Assembly: GCA_021464245.1 (NCBI GenBank)
Contig: JADCRB010000018.1
Location: 2,900,015 to 2,964,014 of the forward strand
Direction of reading: 5' to 3'
Origin: Carallia brachiata
Taxonomy: Eukaryota; Streptophyta; Magnoliopsida; Malpighiales; Rhizophoraceae
Length of the DNA: 64,000 nucleotides
Part shown: one piece after another, positions 39,601 through 51,940 of the stretch
Layout: each line of letters starts with the position of its first letter
How positions within the stretch are numbered: the first letter of the stretch is position 1
Notes under the pieces: generated by a model
The model's input: the letters and a program-made list of their open reading frames with translations, nothing else
What the model was told of the DNA's origin: nothing
The model's database searches: none
Position numbers and translations under genes: made by a program

Positions 39601-42600
39601 CTGATTCTGGTCAAGTACTTGTTGATGGCGTCGACTTAAAGAAATTGAAGCTCAGTTGGATAAGGGAGAAGATTGGGCTAGTTAGCCAGGAACCTATTCT
39701 ATTTGCAACGACCATAAGGGAGAATATAGCATATGGCAAAGAGAATGCAACTCATGAGGAGATTAGAACAGCAACCAAACTTGCTAATGCTGCCAACTTT
39801 ATAGACACTCTTCCTCAGGTAAATCTACTGTCTCTGTAGGATCAAACGGCCTGTAATGCTTTTTCCAGAAGCCAAAATGCTTTGTAGTCTTGCTTTTGGG
39901 CAAGTTTTCTACAACTTCATTGATCTTTCTGCTCTGCTTACACGCGTATTACCTCACAATTATTTAACCAAAATTTTTTGATTTTGTTGTTAAGCTGCAT
40001 GTCTCTAACTAGGATGATTGCATCGATGTTTCAGGGGCTCAACACAATGGTTGGTGAACATGGTACCCAGTTATCAGGAGGACAAAAGCAAAGAATTGCA
40101 ATTGCCAGAGCCATATTGAAGAATCCAAAAATTCTCCTTCTCGATGAAGCAACGAGTGCGCTTGATGCTGAATCAGAACGCATTGTCCAGGATGCGTTGG
40201 TTAAGGTTATGCACAACCGGACAACAGTGGTTGTTGCTCATCGCTTGACAACAATCAGAAATGCAGATATGATAGCAGTAGTGCACATGGGCAAAATTGT
40301 GGAGAATGGTAATGTCAAATTTGCTGCTTAGTCATCCTATCACCATTCTGTTCAAAAACTTAGACTTTGGAGATTCTTTGTTTAGGAACTCATGGAGAGC
40401 TGATAAAGAATCCAGATGGGGCCTATTTTCAGCTTGTTCAACTCCAAGGAGTTAAGGAATCTAAAGACTCTAATGCAATGGACATGCGTACATTAGAAAT
40501 GACTACGGACATTAATAGGTCCATTTCCAGGTCTGACAGCCAGAGAAAATCATCTCAGAGGTCTTTCAGTGGAGTTTCATCTGGAAGCAGGCAATCCTAT
40601 GCACATAGCATTCTTGGTTCAGGCGTGCATGATCCTTTTAACGATAATGAAACTGGAAGGCATGAACAAACTGATGGAATCAACAAGCCCAGAAAAGTTT
40701 CTATTGTACGCCTTGCCCGTCTGAACAAGCCTGAGATTCCAATTCTATTTCTTGGAAGTATTGCTGCGGTCATAAATGGTGTCACTTTTCCACTATTTGG
40801 CCTTTTACTCTCATCGAGCATCAAAATGTTCTTTGAGCCACCAAGGAAGCTGGAAAAAGATTCCAGGTTGTGGGCATTGCTATATATGGGGATAGGCATG
40901 ATTTTTCTCATAACAAGACCATTGCAGAGTTTTTTCTTTGGAATCGCAGGAAGTAAATTGATTGAACGAATCCGTGCCATGACTTTTCAAAAGCTTGTTC
41001 ACCTAGAGATCCAATGGTTTGATGATCCTGCAAATTCAAGGTTCGTAAGACAAATAATGAATCAGGTGCACTCAATTTTTGCTATAGCAAGAATTATTAA
41101 CTGTGAATATTTTGCACTCTCCAGTGGTGCAGTCGGTTCAAGGTTGTCGGTTGATGCATCTACAGTTAGGACTATTGTTGGTGATACCTTGGCCTTAATT
41201 GTCCAGAACATTGCCACGATTATAGCAGCACTTGTTATATCATTCACGGCCAATTGGATTTTGGCATTTATAGTGATTGCTGTGTCACCCTTGCTACTTA
41301 TCCAAGGGTATATTCAATCCAAGTTTTCAAGGGGGTTCAGTGCTGATGCAAAGGTTAGTGTTACTGAATGTTCTATTATCTATTGGTTATTGATTGGCTA
41401 CTTCACACTGACAACGGCATATATTTCACAGCTAATGTATGAAGAAGCCAGTCAAGTGGCAAACGATGCAGTTGGAAGTATCAGAACTGTCGCATCATTT
41501 TGTGCTGAGAAGAAGGTGATGGATCTATATGACAAGAAGTGTCAGAGTCCTGTGAAGCAAGGTGTTCATCTCGGTCTTGTCAGTGGCACAGGTTTTGGCT
41601 TTTCCTTCTTTGTTCTGTACTGCACAAATGCATTTATTTTCTACATGGGATCTCAACTGGTGCAACACGGGAAGGCAGACTTTGGAGAAATTTTCAAGGT
41701 ATGAGGTGAATTGATCTAACCCTCTATTTCAAGATTGATTCTAGTCCATTTCTGATGCACATTACTTGCAGGTTTTCTTTGCACTGACAATGGCGGCCCT
41801 TGGAGTCTCGCAATCCACTGGCATGGCTCCAGACACCACCAAAGCCAAGGATTCAGCAGCTTCAATATTTGCTATCCTCGATAAGAAGCCCAAAATTGAC
41901 TCAAGCAGTGGAGAAGGACTCACGCTTTCACATGTAAACGGCAACATAAAGTTCGAACATGTCAGCTTTAGATACCCTATGAGACCAGATGTTCAAGTTT
42001 TCAGAGACTTATCCATTAACATCCCCTCTGGAAAGGTACCATTCGTTGCTCAAGACCCAGTAATTCATTATATAATGCGAAGAAATATCAGTTCTTGCAC
42101 GTTGCCAGAAAATGTGGAGTGATATGGTTTTAATCATACTGTCTCATAAATTCATCTACTCAGTTAGAAATTCAATTTGCAGACCATAGCTTTAGTAGGA
42201 GAGAGTGGCAGCGGCAAGTCTACAGTGATCAGTCTTATAGAGAGATTTTATGATCCTGACTCTGGTCGTATATATCTGGATAATATTGAAATCTGCAAGT
42301 TCAAGCTAAGCTGGCTGAGACAGCAGATGGGATTGGTCAGTCAGGAACCAGTACTTTTCAACGAAACCATCAGGACGAATATAGCCTACGGGAAGCAGGG
42401 AGATGTTAACGAGGAGGAGATAATTGCTGCCGCAGAAGCATCAAACGCCCACAACTTTATCAGTTCCTTACCACAAGGCTATGACACCTCTGTAGGCGAA
42501 CGAGGAGTGCAATTGTCTGGCGGACAGAAGCAAAGAATAGCCATTGCAAGAGCAATACTGAAGAATCCCAAAATCCTTTTGCTTGACGAGGCAACAAGTG

Positions 42601-42827
42601 CGCTAGATGCAGAGTCCGAGAGGACAGTACAGAATGCATTAGATAGAGTGATGGTGAACCAAACCACAGTTGTTGTTGCTCATCGTCTCACCACCATCAG
42701 AAACGCTGACGCTATTGCTGTAGTAAAGAATGGTGCAATTGCTGAAAAAGGAACGCACGAGGAGCTGATGAAGATCGATAATGGGGCTTACGCATCTTTG
42801 GTTGCACTTCATATGAGTGCAACATGA
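36639..42827 (+). CDS. ABCB9: ABC transporter B family, ABCB9-like full transporter
   Basis: Exons: 36639-36890, 37780-37834, 38315-38490, 38609-38830, 38921-39159, 39293-39818, 40035-40308, 40386-41040, 41125-41353, 41432-41698, 41772-42035, 42183-42827. They sum to 3804 nt (1267 aa), normal for plant ABCB half-repeat proteins. Order is TMD1-NBD1-linker-TMD2-NBD2. NBD1 has Walker [10 protein letters not shown] (aa ~398), LSGGQ (aa ~503) and [14 protein letters not shown]2 has GESGSGKST (aa ~1059), LSGGQ (aa ~1165) and [11 protein letters not shown], so both ATP sites look intact. Details such as [20 protein letters not shown] and [11 protein letters not shown] place it nearest ABCB9. The family uses ATP to move amphipathic substrates, including auxin in some members, across the plasma membrane; the substrate here is unknown. 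All junctions are GT-AG; intron 8 uses a weak gttcgt donor. Confidence 0.93.
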
Positions 42828-44330
42828 ATAAACGGAAGAAGCAGGCTGTTCTGCCACAATTAGTTTTAATGGAAGGAGCTGAAAATTCACCTACAAAATG
42901 ATGTGCGAACAGTAAGTAGCCAATGCTAAAAGTTTTTTAAGCAGGCCGGTAGGTCTTCCCTCTAACTGAATATTGTTCAGTGCTAGTTGAATAGAAAATT
43001 TTCCTAGACACCGGCTGTAGATGGGCATAGGCTTACGTTGTAAACAAGATTACTATCATATCTAAGTAGGGAATTCACACGTTCGTAAACCATTGTTTCT
43101 TTGGATGAATTATTTCATTGGAAATTTACAGAATTGCGAATTCAACTTATAAGTGAACCATAGTTATGTAAATGACTGCTCTCAAAAGCTGCAATCTACA
43201 ACATAGTCATTCAACTGCAAGAATCTCTCTATTTGAACAATCACTGGCCCTTTATACAACCATTCATTTAGTATATATTGCAGGAAGTATTGTGCATTCA
43301 TTCTTTTTGTGATAGTGTTAGCTGTTATGTGAAAATTTTAATCTATGACAAAAAAAAAAAAAAAAAAAAAGGCTAAAAGAAAATTGAATCGATATCCAAC
43401 TTAAAACAAACTAAATTATGTATCACTTTTTTAAAAAAAAGTCATAAATTAAATATCATCTCCTTTTAGTCCTCAACACAATATTTTTTTTTGCTGAACA
43501 CCAACATCAAATTTTATTCATGATATCCTGTTAGGGATACCCTCACAAACTACAAATACAGCATACCTTCACAGTTTCTACAGATCATACTAACAGGTCT
43601 AATACATCAGCAAGCATATCACACTCCAAAGGAGGACGGCTGACTGCTGAATGATGCATACAAGTTGTTTAGGAACATGCAGATGTGTGGCTTGTTGCCA
43701 AATGGTTGCTCTTACAACGTAATGATCCAAGGTCTTTTTAAAATAAATAAAAACATTTTTTTTAGTATGGATTCAGCTGAAAGTAATTCCTTAAATAGAA
43801 AATAACTTCAGACAAAAAGGAAAAATAGGAATAGAAAGATAGAAAAGAAAATGGTTAATATCTAAAAAATTCATTACGTAAGTTTACAAGTATAACATTA
43901 CATTTAAGAATTCATAATTTAGGCTTAGGAATTTTTTCTAATATATTTATCATTTTGTCCAGTTTTATGGGCAGAATCTATCAAAGGTAATGACTTATTG
44001 TGATAATGTGAACCAACTTTTAATATATAATATAAAATTATGACAACAATAATTCAAGTTAAATGTAAAAAATGACTATTAAACTTGACGACGTGGTATA
44101 TTTGTTATAAAAGACTCATTTCGCCTCTTTGAACCGAAGATAAAATAATTTCTCGTGGATTCGTTAGTCTAAGCAGGATTAACATAACAAAAGTCTTTAT
44201 TTTTCACTGCGTTCCCATTTTTGATATAGTCATAACGCGATCTCATTAGGTCAAGACTGAGTTCCAGATATCATCTATAATCTGTACATTATTTTCATTA
44301 AAAACCTTTACTTTTCAATCTCTTCCTTTA
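42828..44330. other. ABCB9-like 3' UTR and intergenic DNA
   Basis: The first few hundred bases are probably 3' UTR. A stretch at about 43480-43740 is less AT-rich and could be an old insertion or gene tail on the minus strand, but no family was recognised. An A20 tract lies at 43351-43370. No other gene was seen. Confidence 0.4.
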
Positions 44331-45223
44331 ATCTTTTTTTTTTGGCATTTCATTTCATGTACTTTGGGCCACACTCTTTAGTCCTTTTTCTTATCCATAT
44401 GTTCATTGTGCTGACAAAAAAATAGTAAAAGTTTATAGCGAAACAAAAATTATCTAGACAGTATTTAGGTAATAATAACAAGTGTATTTCATGTAATTGT
44501 AGTAATAAAAAATATAACGAAAAAATATTATTATTATTTAATTCATATTTTTTTATTATAATTATATAATATTTCGGTAATTCTTTAGTTTGATTACGTA
44601 ATAAAGCTCAAAAACAGTAAATTCTTTCTAGGAAGAATAGGAAACAATTTAACATATTTCACATGAGGTCAGTTGTCCTTTCTAGCTTTAGGTCACACTT
44701 ATATAGGATCTATCTCCCTGTCCACGGCTCAGAGGCCTTGCTCTGGTTCATTTGCCAGCTTAAAAGTATTTTGTATCTACTTCAGTCTCCTTAGAATTTT
44801 CTGTTTACAAAAAATTTAGAACCACTTGATACCTTATCGTATCCTACCTCTGTCAAGGACATGAATGGTCATCTCAAATGAAATATTCTAATTAAATTTT
44901 TTTTGTTTCCATGCTTATAAATTGGTTAGGATGGAAATTTGCATCTCACTTATTCCAGTCCACTCAAATTTTTTTGTTTATAAAAAATTTAGAATCACTT
45001 GTATCTTATTTTACCTCTGTTCGTGCTTAATTGATTAGGACATGTCTAAATTTTCTGTCCTAGCCAATTAAGCAAAGACAGAGGTGAGAAAAGGTACAAG
45101 TGGTTCTAATTTTTTTGTATGTCATGTCTTAGTTAAGTCAATTAAGCACGGACAGCGGTAGAATAAGATACAAGTAGTTTTAAATTTTCTGTAAATAGAA
45201 AAATCTTAGCAGACTGGAAGAGA

Positions 45224-45580
45224 TGAAAGACGTGTTTGCTGAGCAGGCTTCACAACCATGGTGCCCCCCTGCCGCGAAGGCAGCATGCTTGTAGGAAAGT
45301 TGCAGGGAATAATGTGTCCCAAAACACCAATCGGTCCCCGCAGCGTGTAGCCTTGAAGCTCACTCGACATTTTCAACACTTTGTCCGTGAATTTTGTTAG
45401 CTGTACGCCTGTACCTGCACCAGCATGGTAGCGCAGAAGCTTTGCTGCGTGAGGAATGCCCACTACTTTTCCCATTGCGAACAACTTCACAACATCAATA
45501 GCATCCAAAGCTGCTAATTCTTCTATGTTTTCATCGATCAAGTCTGCAAATTTCGTCACGATCCTTCTTCTTGCCTGTTC
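45224..45580 (-). pseudogene. Aldehyde dehydrogenase (ALDH2 type) fragment, copy A
   Basis: The open stretch matches the N-terminal part of cytosolic/mitochondrial ALDH2-family enzymes: TKFADLIDENIEELAALD, LRYHAGAG, ELQGYTLRGPIGVLGHIIP, CNFPTSM and MVVKPAQQT. The segment between NFPTSM and MVVKPA (family FF-KVSPALAAG) is largely deleted, and the W of the usual PWNFP is C. The catalytic cysteine region and everything after it are absent; homology stops at the palindromic repeat near 45215. It is a relic of about two exons, not a working gene. Confidence 0.88.
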
Positions 45581-45952
45581 GCCCGCTCAAGAACAGCAAG
45601 AAAACAAACAAATTGACTGCATCATATAACTTCTAATTTTTCGTAATTGGAATTCTTAACGATGGGTTTTTGTTTTTGACATATAATTAATCAATTTGAT
45701 TTGAGATGACAAAATAGGATAAGGTACAAGTGGTTCTAAATTTTCTGTAAACGGCAATATCTAAGTAGACTGAAGTAGATACAAAAAAACGTTTAAAATG
45801 ATTTGAGATGACAATTCTTGTTCTAGCAAATTAAGCGTAGACAGAGGTAGGATAAAGTAGTAAGTGGTTCTGAATTTTTTGTAAAGAGAAGAATTCATAT
45901 TTTTTTTAGAGATTTACCCTTTTTTCTATAACTTCTTTTATTGGACTAACTT

Positions 45953-46575
45953 AGGTCTGCAAATGAATCAAGCATTCGTTAAAAGTTCGATGGTTCGACT
46001 CAATAAAAGCTCGCTCGAACTCGTTTATTTACTTAATCAAATAATACGCAGGCTTCAATCTCAAATTTGTTTATTTAACAAGCCAAACGTGAATAAAAAC
46101 GAGCTTGAGTCATTTAAATTATAAATAGTTTGTTTAAAGTTCGTTTCAAAGTTTAATAAATCTATTGTTTGAACCTCGTTTAAAGCTTGTTAAATGTATC
46201 ACTAAAAGTTTATTTGAACTAATACTAGTTTGATCTTTATGATCACGATACAATGAAATTTTTATTTTGAGAATGGATAATTTGATATGCGATGAAGAGA
46301 AAAGATTGTCCGATTGTATTAAAGACGGGCTTGGCATGGAGTCAAATTTGAATTTGATGTTGAGTTTAAACTAAACTTATTTTTAGAATAATAAATTTTT
46401 TTTTTTAAATGAGCGAGCACGATTTGAACTTAATAAAATTTTATCAAACTAAGTTTAAGTCTTCAAATTAAAACTTAAGTCGAGCTCAAATCAAGTTTGA
46501 ATTCAGATAAATTCTTACCAAGTCAAGCATGAATAAGATAAAATTCGATTCGGTTCGACTCATTTACAACCATAA
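45953..46575. mobile_element. hAT-like element inserted in segment R copy A
   Basis: It is flanked by the 8-bp duplication actaactt (45945-45952 and 46576-46583). Ends are related inverted repeats (aggtctgcaaatga… and …ctcatttacaacc). The interior is rich in gagctcg/aagttcga motifs seen in many plant hAT MITEs. The paralogous copy at about 54671-54700 reads cttttattggactaacttgaactt without interruption, an empty site. Confidence 0.8.
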
Positions 46576-46789
46576 ACTAACTTGAACTTCAGCTCAATTT
46601 TTTTTTAAAAAATTTTGATTAACCCCTTCCTGTGGTTTTTTATATTTAAGCATCCCCTTCCCTTTTTTCCTTCTTTGATTTTTTTCAAGACCCAGATCCA
46701 AAACTCAAGCTTCATCCCCAACGCTTCTTTTCTTCATTTGCACCCTCATGTACGTTAATTTGGAGACTTTCTTTTCTTTTTTTAAAGCA

Positions 46790-47270
46790 TGTGGATACTG
46801 ATTATTTAATTGAATCGACTCTAATTAAAATTTAAGTTTGAGATTTTTAATTTTAAAATTAACTCTAGCACCATATTGATGCCGCCACAAATATGAAGGC
46901 TACGGTGGAGCACGTGCCTGACACCTATCTCAATTTGTTTCTTTTTGTTCCAACGAATTTGTGACTCGGAAATCATCTCACTCTGGCTCCCATCGTCAAC
47001 CCATGAATGCACTAAACAGAACTTATTTTTAACCCTTAAACATTTCGTCTTCAATATCTTTGTAAAAAATTTTTTGTTGGTTGTGAATTCGGTCGGTTTC
47101 AGTCCGTACAAATTTTTTGTCCTTTGTGCGTAGATGACATTGAAGCGAGACAAATATCTTAAAAAAAAAAAAAAAAAGGAGTGAGAAATAAAAACACGTG
47201 CAATGAGTGTGTATGTTGTGCTAGTGAGAGTTGAGAGAAATTAATACACTTAAAAATGGATCAAGTTTGA
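46790..47270. other. Intergenic DNA before the dioxygenase
   Basis: AT-rich, with opposing chance ORFs at 46821-47153 (-) and 46945-47133 (+) and no family match. The last 100 bp are probably the proximal promoter; a TATA-like catataaac is at about 47281-47289. Confidence 0.45.
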
Positions 47271-47322
47271 GCTCTGGCGTCATATAAACCTGATTTCGCG
47301 AAGCTTTTTCATCATTGAAACA

Positions 47323-49046
47323 ATGAGTGCTTTTTCACTTCCACAGCTACCTGTCATAAATTTTTCCCTGGAAAGTTTGAACCCAGGAACCAGTTCTTGG
47401 GTCACCACAACGAAGAATGTAATGGGTGCCCTTGAGACATATGGGTGCTTTATTGCTGTCTACGACAAGATTTCTCTCGGACTTCACCATTCTCTGTTTC
47501 ATGGATTAGGAGAAATGTTTGACCTTCCCTAGGAGACCAAACGAAAGAACATTTCTGAGATGCCTAACTTTGCCTATCGTGGGAGTGATCCGACTGTCCG
47601 TCCTCTTTATGAAAGCTTGGGAATCAATAATGCAGCAACTCCGGAAGCAACTCAAAATTTTACAAATACTTTGTGGCCGCAAGGCAATGAGAATTTCTGG
47701 TATGTCATTTAAGTTTCCTAGTATCTGTCATCTTTTTTGCTGGATGTTTCAATACCTACTTAAAACCTTGGTTTCTTGTGTTTTTTTTGGTTAATTAGCT
47801 GTGTACGGGACTTAAACTCGAGACTGAGACTTTTAGTTATAGAGACGACTCTTGTACCAATTTAGCTATGGCTCGTTAGTGGTTACCAGGATTTTTAGTG
47901 ATCATATAAATGATCACCATTTTCTGTCATGATGAATTCGCTTGTGTACAGTTCAAACCTGCTGTCATACACAAAGCTGGTATCAGAATTGGACCAAATG
48001 GTGCTGCGGATGGTGTTTGAGAGCTATGGATTGGATGATCAGCACTACAAGTCCATGATGGAATCCATGGTTTACTTATTTCGAATGAATAAATATGAAG
48101 TCCCTAAAAATGATCAGACTGGTTTGGGCATTGCAAGTCACACAGACAAGAACTTTCTGACTATTCTTGACCAAAATCAGGTTAAGGGTCTGGAGGTGAA
48201 GACAAAGGATGGCCATTGGATTGGAGCTGAGCCCTCCTCAGTTTCTTCCTTCATTGTCATGGCAGGCGAGGCACTCAAGGTACCTATGCTAAACTTAATA
48301 TAATTGCCCCACCGCATGCCTGGGTAAGGCTCGAACACAAGATTTCATTGTCAGTAGGTCTGATACTTATAACTAGACTACAATTTACAGTTCTGTTAAT
48401 GTGATATCCTTGTTGGTGTTTTGGCGCTGTTAGTTTGATTTGTAGTATCATGAACAAAATTTGATATTGCCGTCCCAAAAAAAAAAGGAAGGTGTTGATG
48501 ACTAAAAGGAGATGGGAATTAATTTTTGCTTTTTAAAAAAAAAATAAAAAAATTGAAACATAATATAATTTGTTTTAAGTTGGATGTCGAATCAAAAATT
48601 ATTTTTAACTTTTTTTTTCGGTCATAGATTACAATTTTTTTTACTTGACATTATCACTAAAAGAATGTCAATTATTTTTAAGAAGTGTTCTAAGTTTGAT
48701 GAATTTTTCAGTCATCAAGAGTGGTTTTTCCTTTTTTTTTGGGGGGGGGGGTTGTTTTTCAATTTTTCTATCTAATGGGGTTACGATCATTGCAATTGAG
48801 TAGGTATGGAGCAATGGCAGGATACACGCTCCACCGCATAGGGTAACCATGAGAGGCGAAGAAGCAAGGTTCTCAGTTGCGATGTTCTCCTTCAAGAAAG
48901 GCATAATCAATGTTCCAAATGAGCTGATTGACGATGAGCATCGTCTCAAGTACAAGCCATTTGATCATTTAGAATTTATGCGATTTTTGGGTACACAACC
49001 AAATCTGCCACTAGTGTCCACACTTGAAGCCTATTGTGCTATATAA
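47323..49046 (+). pseudogene. 2-oxoglutarate/Fe(II) dioxygenase, AOP1-like, one in-frame stop
   Basis: Three exons, 47323-47699, 47952-48279 and 48804-49046, join in frame with GT-AG introns to 948 nt (316 codons), the usual length of AOP-type 2-oxoglutarate-dependent dioxygenases. The N-terminus (LPQLPVINFS, NPGTSSWV) and C-terminus (FKPFD-like YKPFDHLEF, ending in AYCAI) fit the family. Iron ligands are present: HTD at aa 189-191 and His at ~243 (GRIHAPPHRV); the 2-oxoglutarate-binding Arg-x-Ser is ARFS at aa ~257-259. The single defect is TAG at 47530-47532 (codon 70, in LP-stop-ETK), where relatives have a sense codon. Such enzymes hydroxylate or oxidise small metabolites in the cytosol; the substrate is unknown. 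It is either a very young pseudogene, a null allele, or a base error. Confidence 0.88.
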
Positions 49047-51940
49047 GGCCGCCTTTTTTTAGTTGGAAAAATATTATTATGTATAAGGGTGTTGTTTACC
49101 TTATAAACCAAGATGTACGATGGAGTTGCTCATGCACTTGCTAAAATTGCCTTGCCCGATATGGGACAGGTGAAGTGAAGTAAGAGCAAATTTAATTTCA
49201 GTTTATTATTTAATTGATCGAGATGTAAGTGTAGATTAATAAGAATGAAATCCTTATAATTTGCTCAAAAAAAAAAAAAAAACAAAAAAGTTAAGGGCAT
49301 GATCCAAGGAACAAGTTATTATCTGTCAGTTCCAAAAGTTACTCTGGCAGCAAAAAAAGCTCAATTTACTTGCAAAGTCACAAGAAGTTTTCGGAAATTG
49401 TTAGTGGCCGAACTGTTTGGTGGCTCAATATGTTTCAGATTTTTAATTTATGTAATAAGTAATATATTTTGTATAATTATAATAATAATAAATAATTAAA
49501 AAAAATATTATTATTTTTTTAGTTCATATTTTTTAATTATAATTATATAAAATATGTTATCTATTGAACAAATTACTCGGTGTTTAAATGTAATTTAGCC
49601 ACCTGCGTTGCATAGGACTAGGTAATAAAGCCCAAAAGTTTTGGTCTCTGAAAAAGTCAAAAACGGAAGAGCCCAAATAAATAAATAAATAAATAATAAA
49701 TAGTAATTATGCTATACTTATTAACAAAATTTATTTTATTAATTAATTTTGTATTTTTTTTGAAAAAAAATATTTAAGATATATTAATTATTAAATTTAT
49801 GAATTGAGATCGAGATTACTATTATTATCCTCATTTAACTTCTTATTTAAAAAAAATTTATTACTTAAATACTCTTAAATCTGAATATTATTAAAATGAA
49901 GTGAAATTCTTTTAAATTAATTATAATATCAATAAATTTAAAATAATTAACATGCATATGGTCAAACTAGTGATTAAAGGAGCGCATTGCCTCCAAGCTC
50001 GAATCCGTGTCGAAAGTGGATATTAATTTTCTATAATGAATCTAACAAAAAGCATGTGTCTATGAAATATTTCTATTAAACGTACTACTATATTTTTTTT
50101 TTTTGGGTCATGTGTGAGGCCGTTTGGGATATGTGCAATCGTCTTATTCTCCTTGATGTCAAAAAAAATACTTATTATTCTCCTTAAATTAAAAGGTAAA
50201 TTCTATCCAACGGCAATTCATCTAAGTATACTCTATTGTAATGAATGCTGAGCTATAAAAAAACAACGTGCACAGAAAATCACAAAAATAAGAATACTTA
50301 GAAAATCAGAAAAATGAGAATACTTAAATCCATGTGTAACTTTTTAAGCAATCTTTGTTTTTTTTTTTTTTTTTAATAGAAAAATATCTATCTTTAGTAT
50401 ATTGATCATTAGATCTGCAGAACGAAGTTAGAATAACTCTCATTTGTAGCGCATCATTCAATCACTCTCATTTGTAAGTACTCTTAAAATGACCAAATTA
50501 GGAATGGAATATTATTGGCAAGATAGATGTAACATCTATTGATGATAAATTGAGGGAGTAACGTTTATATTAGGATAATCATGTCTAACGTAGACTAGCA
50601 AGTGTTTCTCTTAAAAATGGTGACCAAACTTAATTAGATAGAATGCAGAAAGAGAAATAGATTTAAATTAACTTCAAAATCTGTAATTATAAATGATTTA
50701 GAAAAACTTTATCTTATAACTGTCTTAGTGCACGATTGAACAAGATGACATAAAAAAATTCATGTAGCCAACTCAATTAAATTTAAGATTGAATTTTTGT
50801 TGCTATTATTGGTGTTACAAGAGAGTCCGAAAACCTATAAATTAAAATATAATTATTAAAACTCTAATACAAGATCAAAAGATTTTAACAAAATGTTTAA
50901 TTAATTATAGTAAAAACATGAGACAATTAAATACTATTATTAAATAGTTGCACATATCTAAAATGACTAACCACAAAAAATCTTTTTTTGTTTGTTCTTT
51001 GAAGAGGTTCATACTAGTTAAGCTACATCTAGTAGTTCCAAGCATAAAAAATAACTCATTGAAAATACTATTCTCAAAAATTTTTGCCCCAGTAAGAAAT
51101 TTCTCCTCAGCACACCACCTCCATCGATTGTTAATCCGCATTACAGAGATTGATTTGGGCAGAAAATTCAATGTGGTAATCATCAATCATGGTGTGGAAG
51201 ATAACAAAAAGAGTTATTAGGCTACAACTCTATTTGAACTGAAAAGATGCATGATTTTCCTAGATTTACATCCCACTCAATGATTGGAATGAAAAAAAAG
51301 CTAGTGATCTTGTTGCCTTCAGCCGATATTATTGGACTTTAACACTTTATCTGGGAAGCAAGAATTGGGAGGAGAATTCCTTGTAGAAAGAAGGAATGGA
51401 TGGAGGGTAGAATGAGAAGTGAACAATTTTTTGGGAGAGAGTAAAATATAAAATACCAAAAAAAGTGGGGCCCAAAAAAACCCAAAGTGGCACCACAACC
51501 AATTCCCCCAAATTTGGATGAAACACAACAGGACAAAGGAAGCCAGCCGGCCCTTTTTTTTTTTCTTTTGTTTAAATTATATTTTTACTCTTATTTTTAC
51601 ATTTTTATTTTATTTTTTAAGAGTAAATTTAGTATTATAATACATTTTTTTTTTACTTTTTATTATTTTTTAAATAAAATATTTTTAATTTTTTTTCTTC
51701 ACATTACACTTTTTTAAACATATTAAAAATTCTCAAACATAAGAAAAATAGAATACGCGTTCTTCTCTTCCACAATCCAACATTCATTCATCCTATATTT
51801 CTCTCTTCTTTTTTTTTTTTTTCTAAACAAGGGTAAATGGAGTAGGGATAAGTTTATTCTTGGGTCACTAACTATCAGTATTAAAACCAATTTAACTAAA
51901 TAATCAGTATACACACGTTTTAGAAAAAGAAAAGAACGTC
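49047..51940. other. Intergenic DNA, no gene recognised
   Basis: AT-rich DNA with only short chance ORFs, including an overlapping opposite pair at 50905-51220. Small direct A/T repeats and poly(A) tracts are present. No bounded transposon or RNA gene could be supported. Confidence 0.5.

Larger units (their letters stand above)
44330..46790. repeat. Dispersed segment R, copy A (ALDH fragment plus palindromic repeats)
   Basis: Blocks at 44330-44470 and 44640-44790 recur in the same order and orientation at 53500-53640 and 53757-53905. Around them are copies, in both orientations, of a unit of about 85 bp (ctgtttacagaaaatttagaaccacttgtaccttatcctacctctgtc…aattggctaggacatg): + near 44805 and 44975, - near 45060, 45130, 45720 and 45825. 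The far end (46620-46760) recurs inverted near 51950-52340 and 60890-61000. An ALDH fragment and a hAT element lie inside. Confidence 0.75.

Noticed and set aside
40367..41704. A single 445-codon exon in the ABCB9-like gene
   Set aside because: The extra 28 and 26 residues are absent from the family, and GT-AG borders remove them exactly; treated as two short 3n introns.
42827..42832. AATAAA overlapping the ABCB9-like stop codon as its poly(A) signal
   Set aside because: It lies directly at the stop codon, leaving almost no 3' UTR; a later site is more likely.
45206..45559. A stand-alone aldehyde dehydrogenase gene
   Set aside because: Only about two exons of the N-terminal half are present, with an internal deletion and no catalytic cysteine region; similar scraps recur at 53.4, 54.4 and 63.0 kb.
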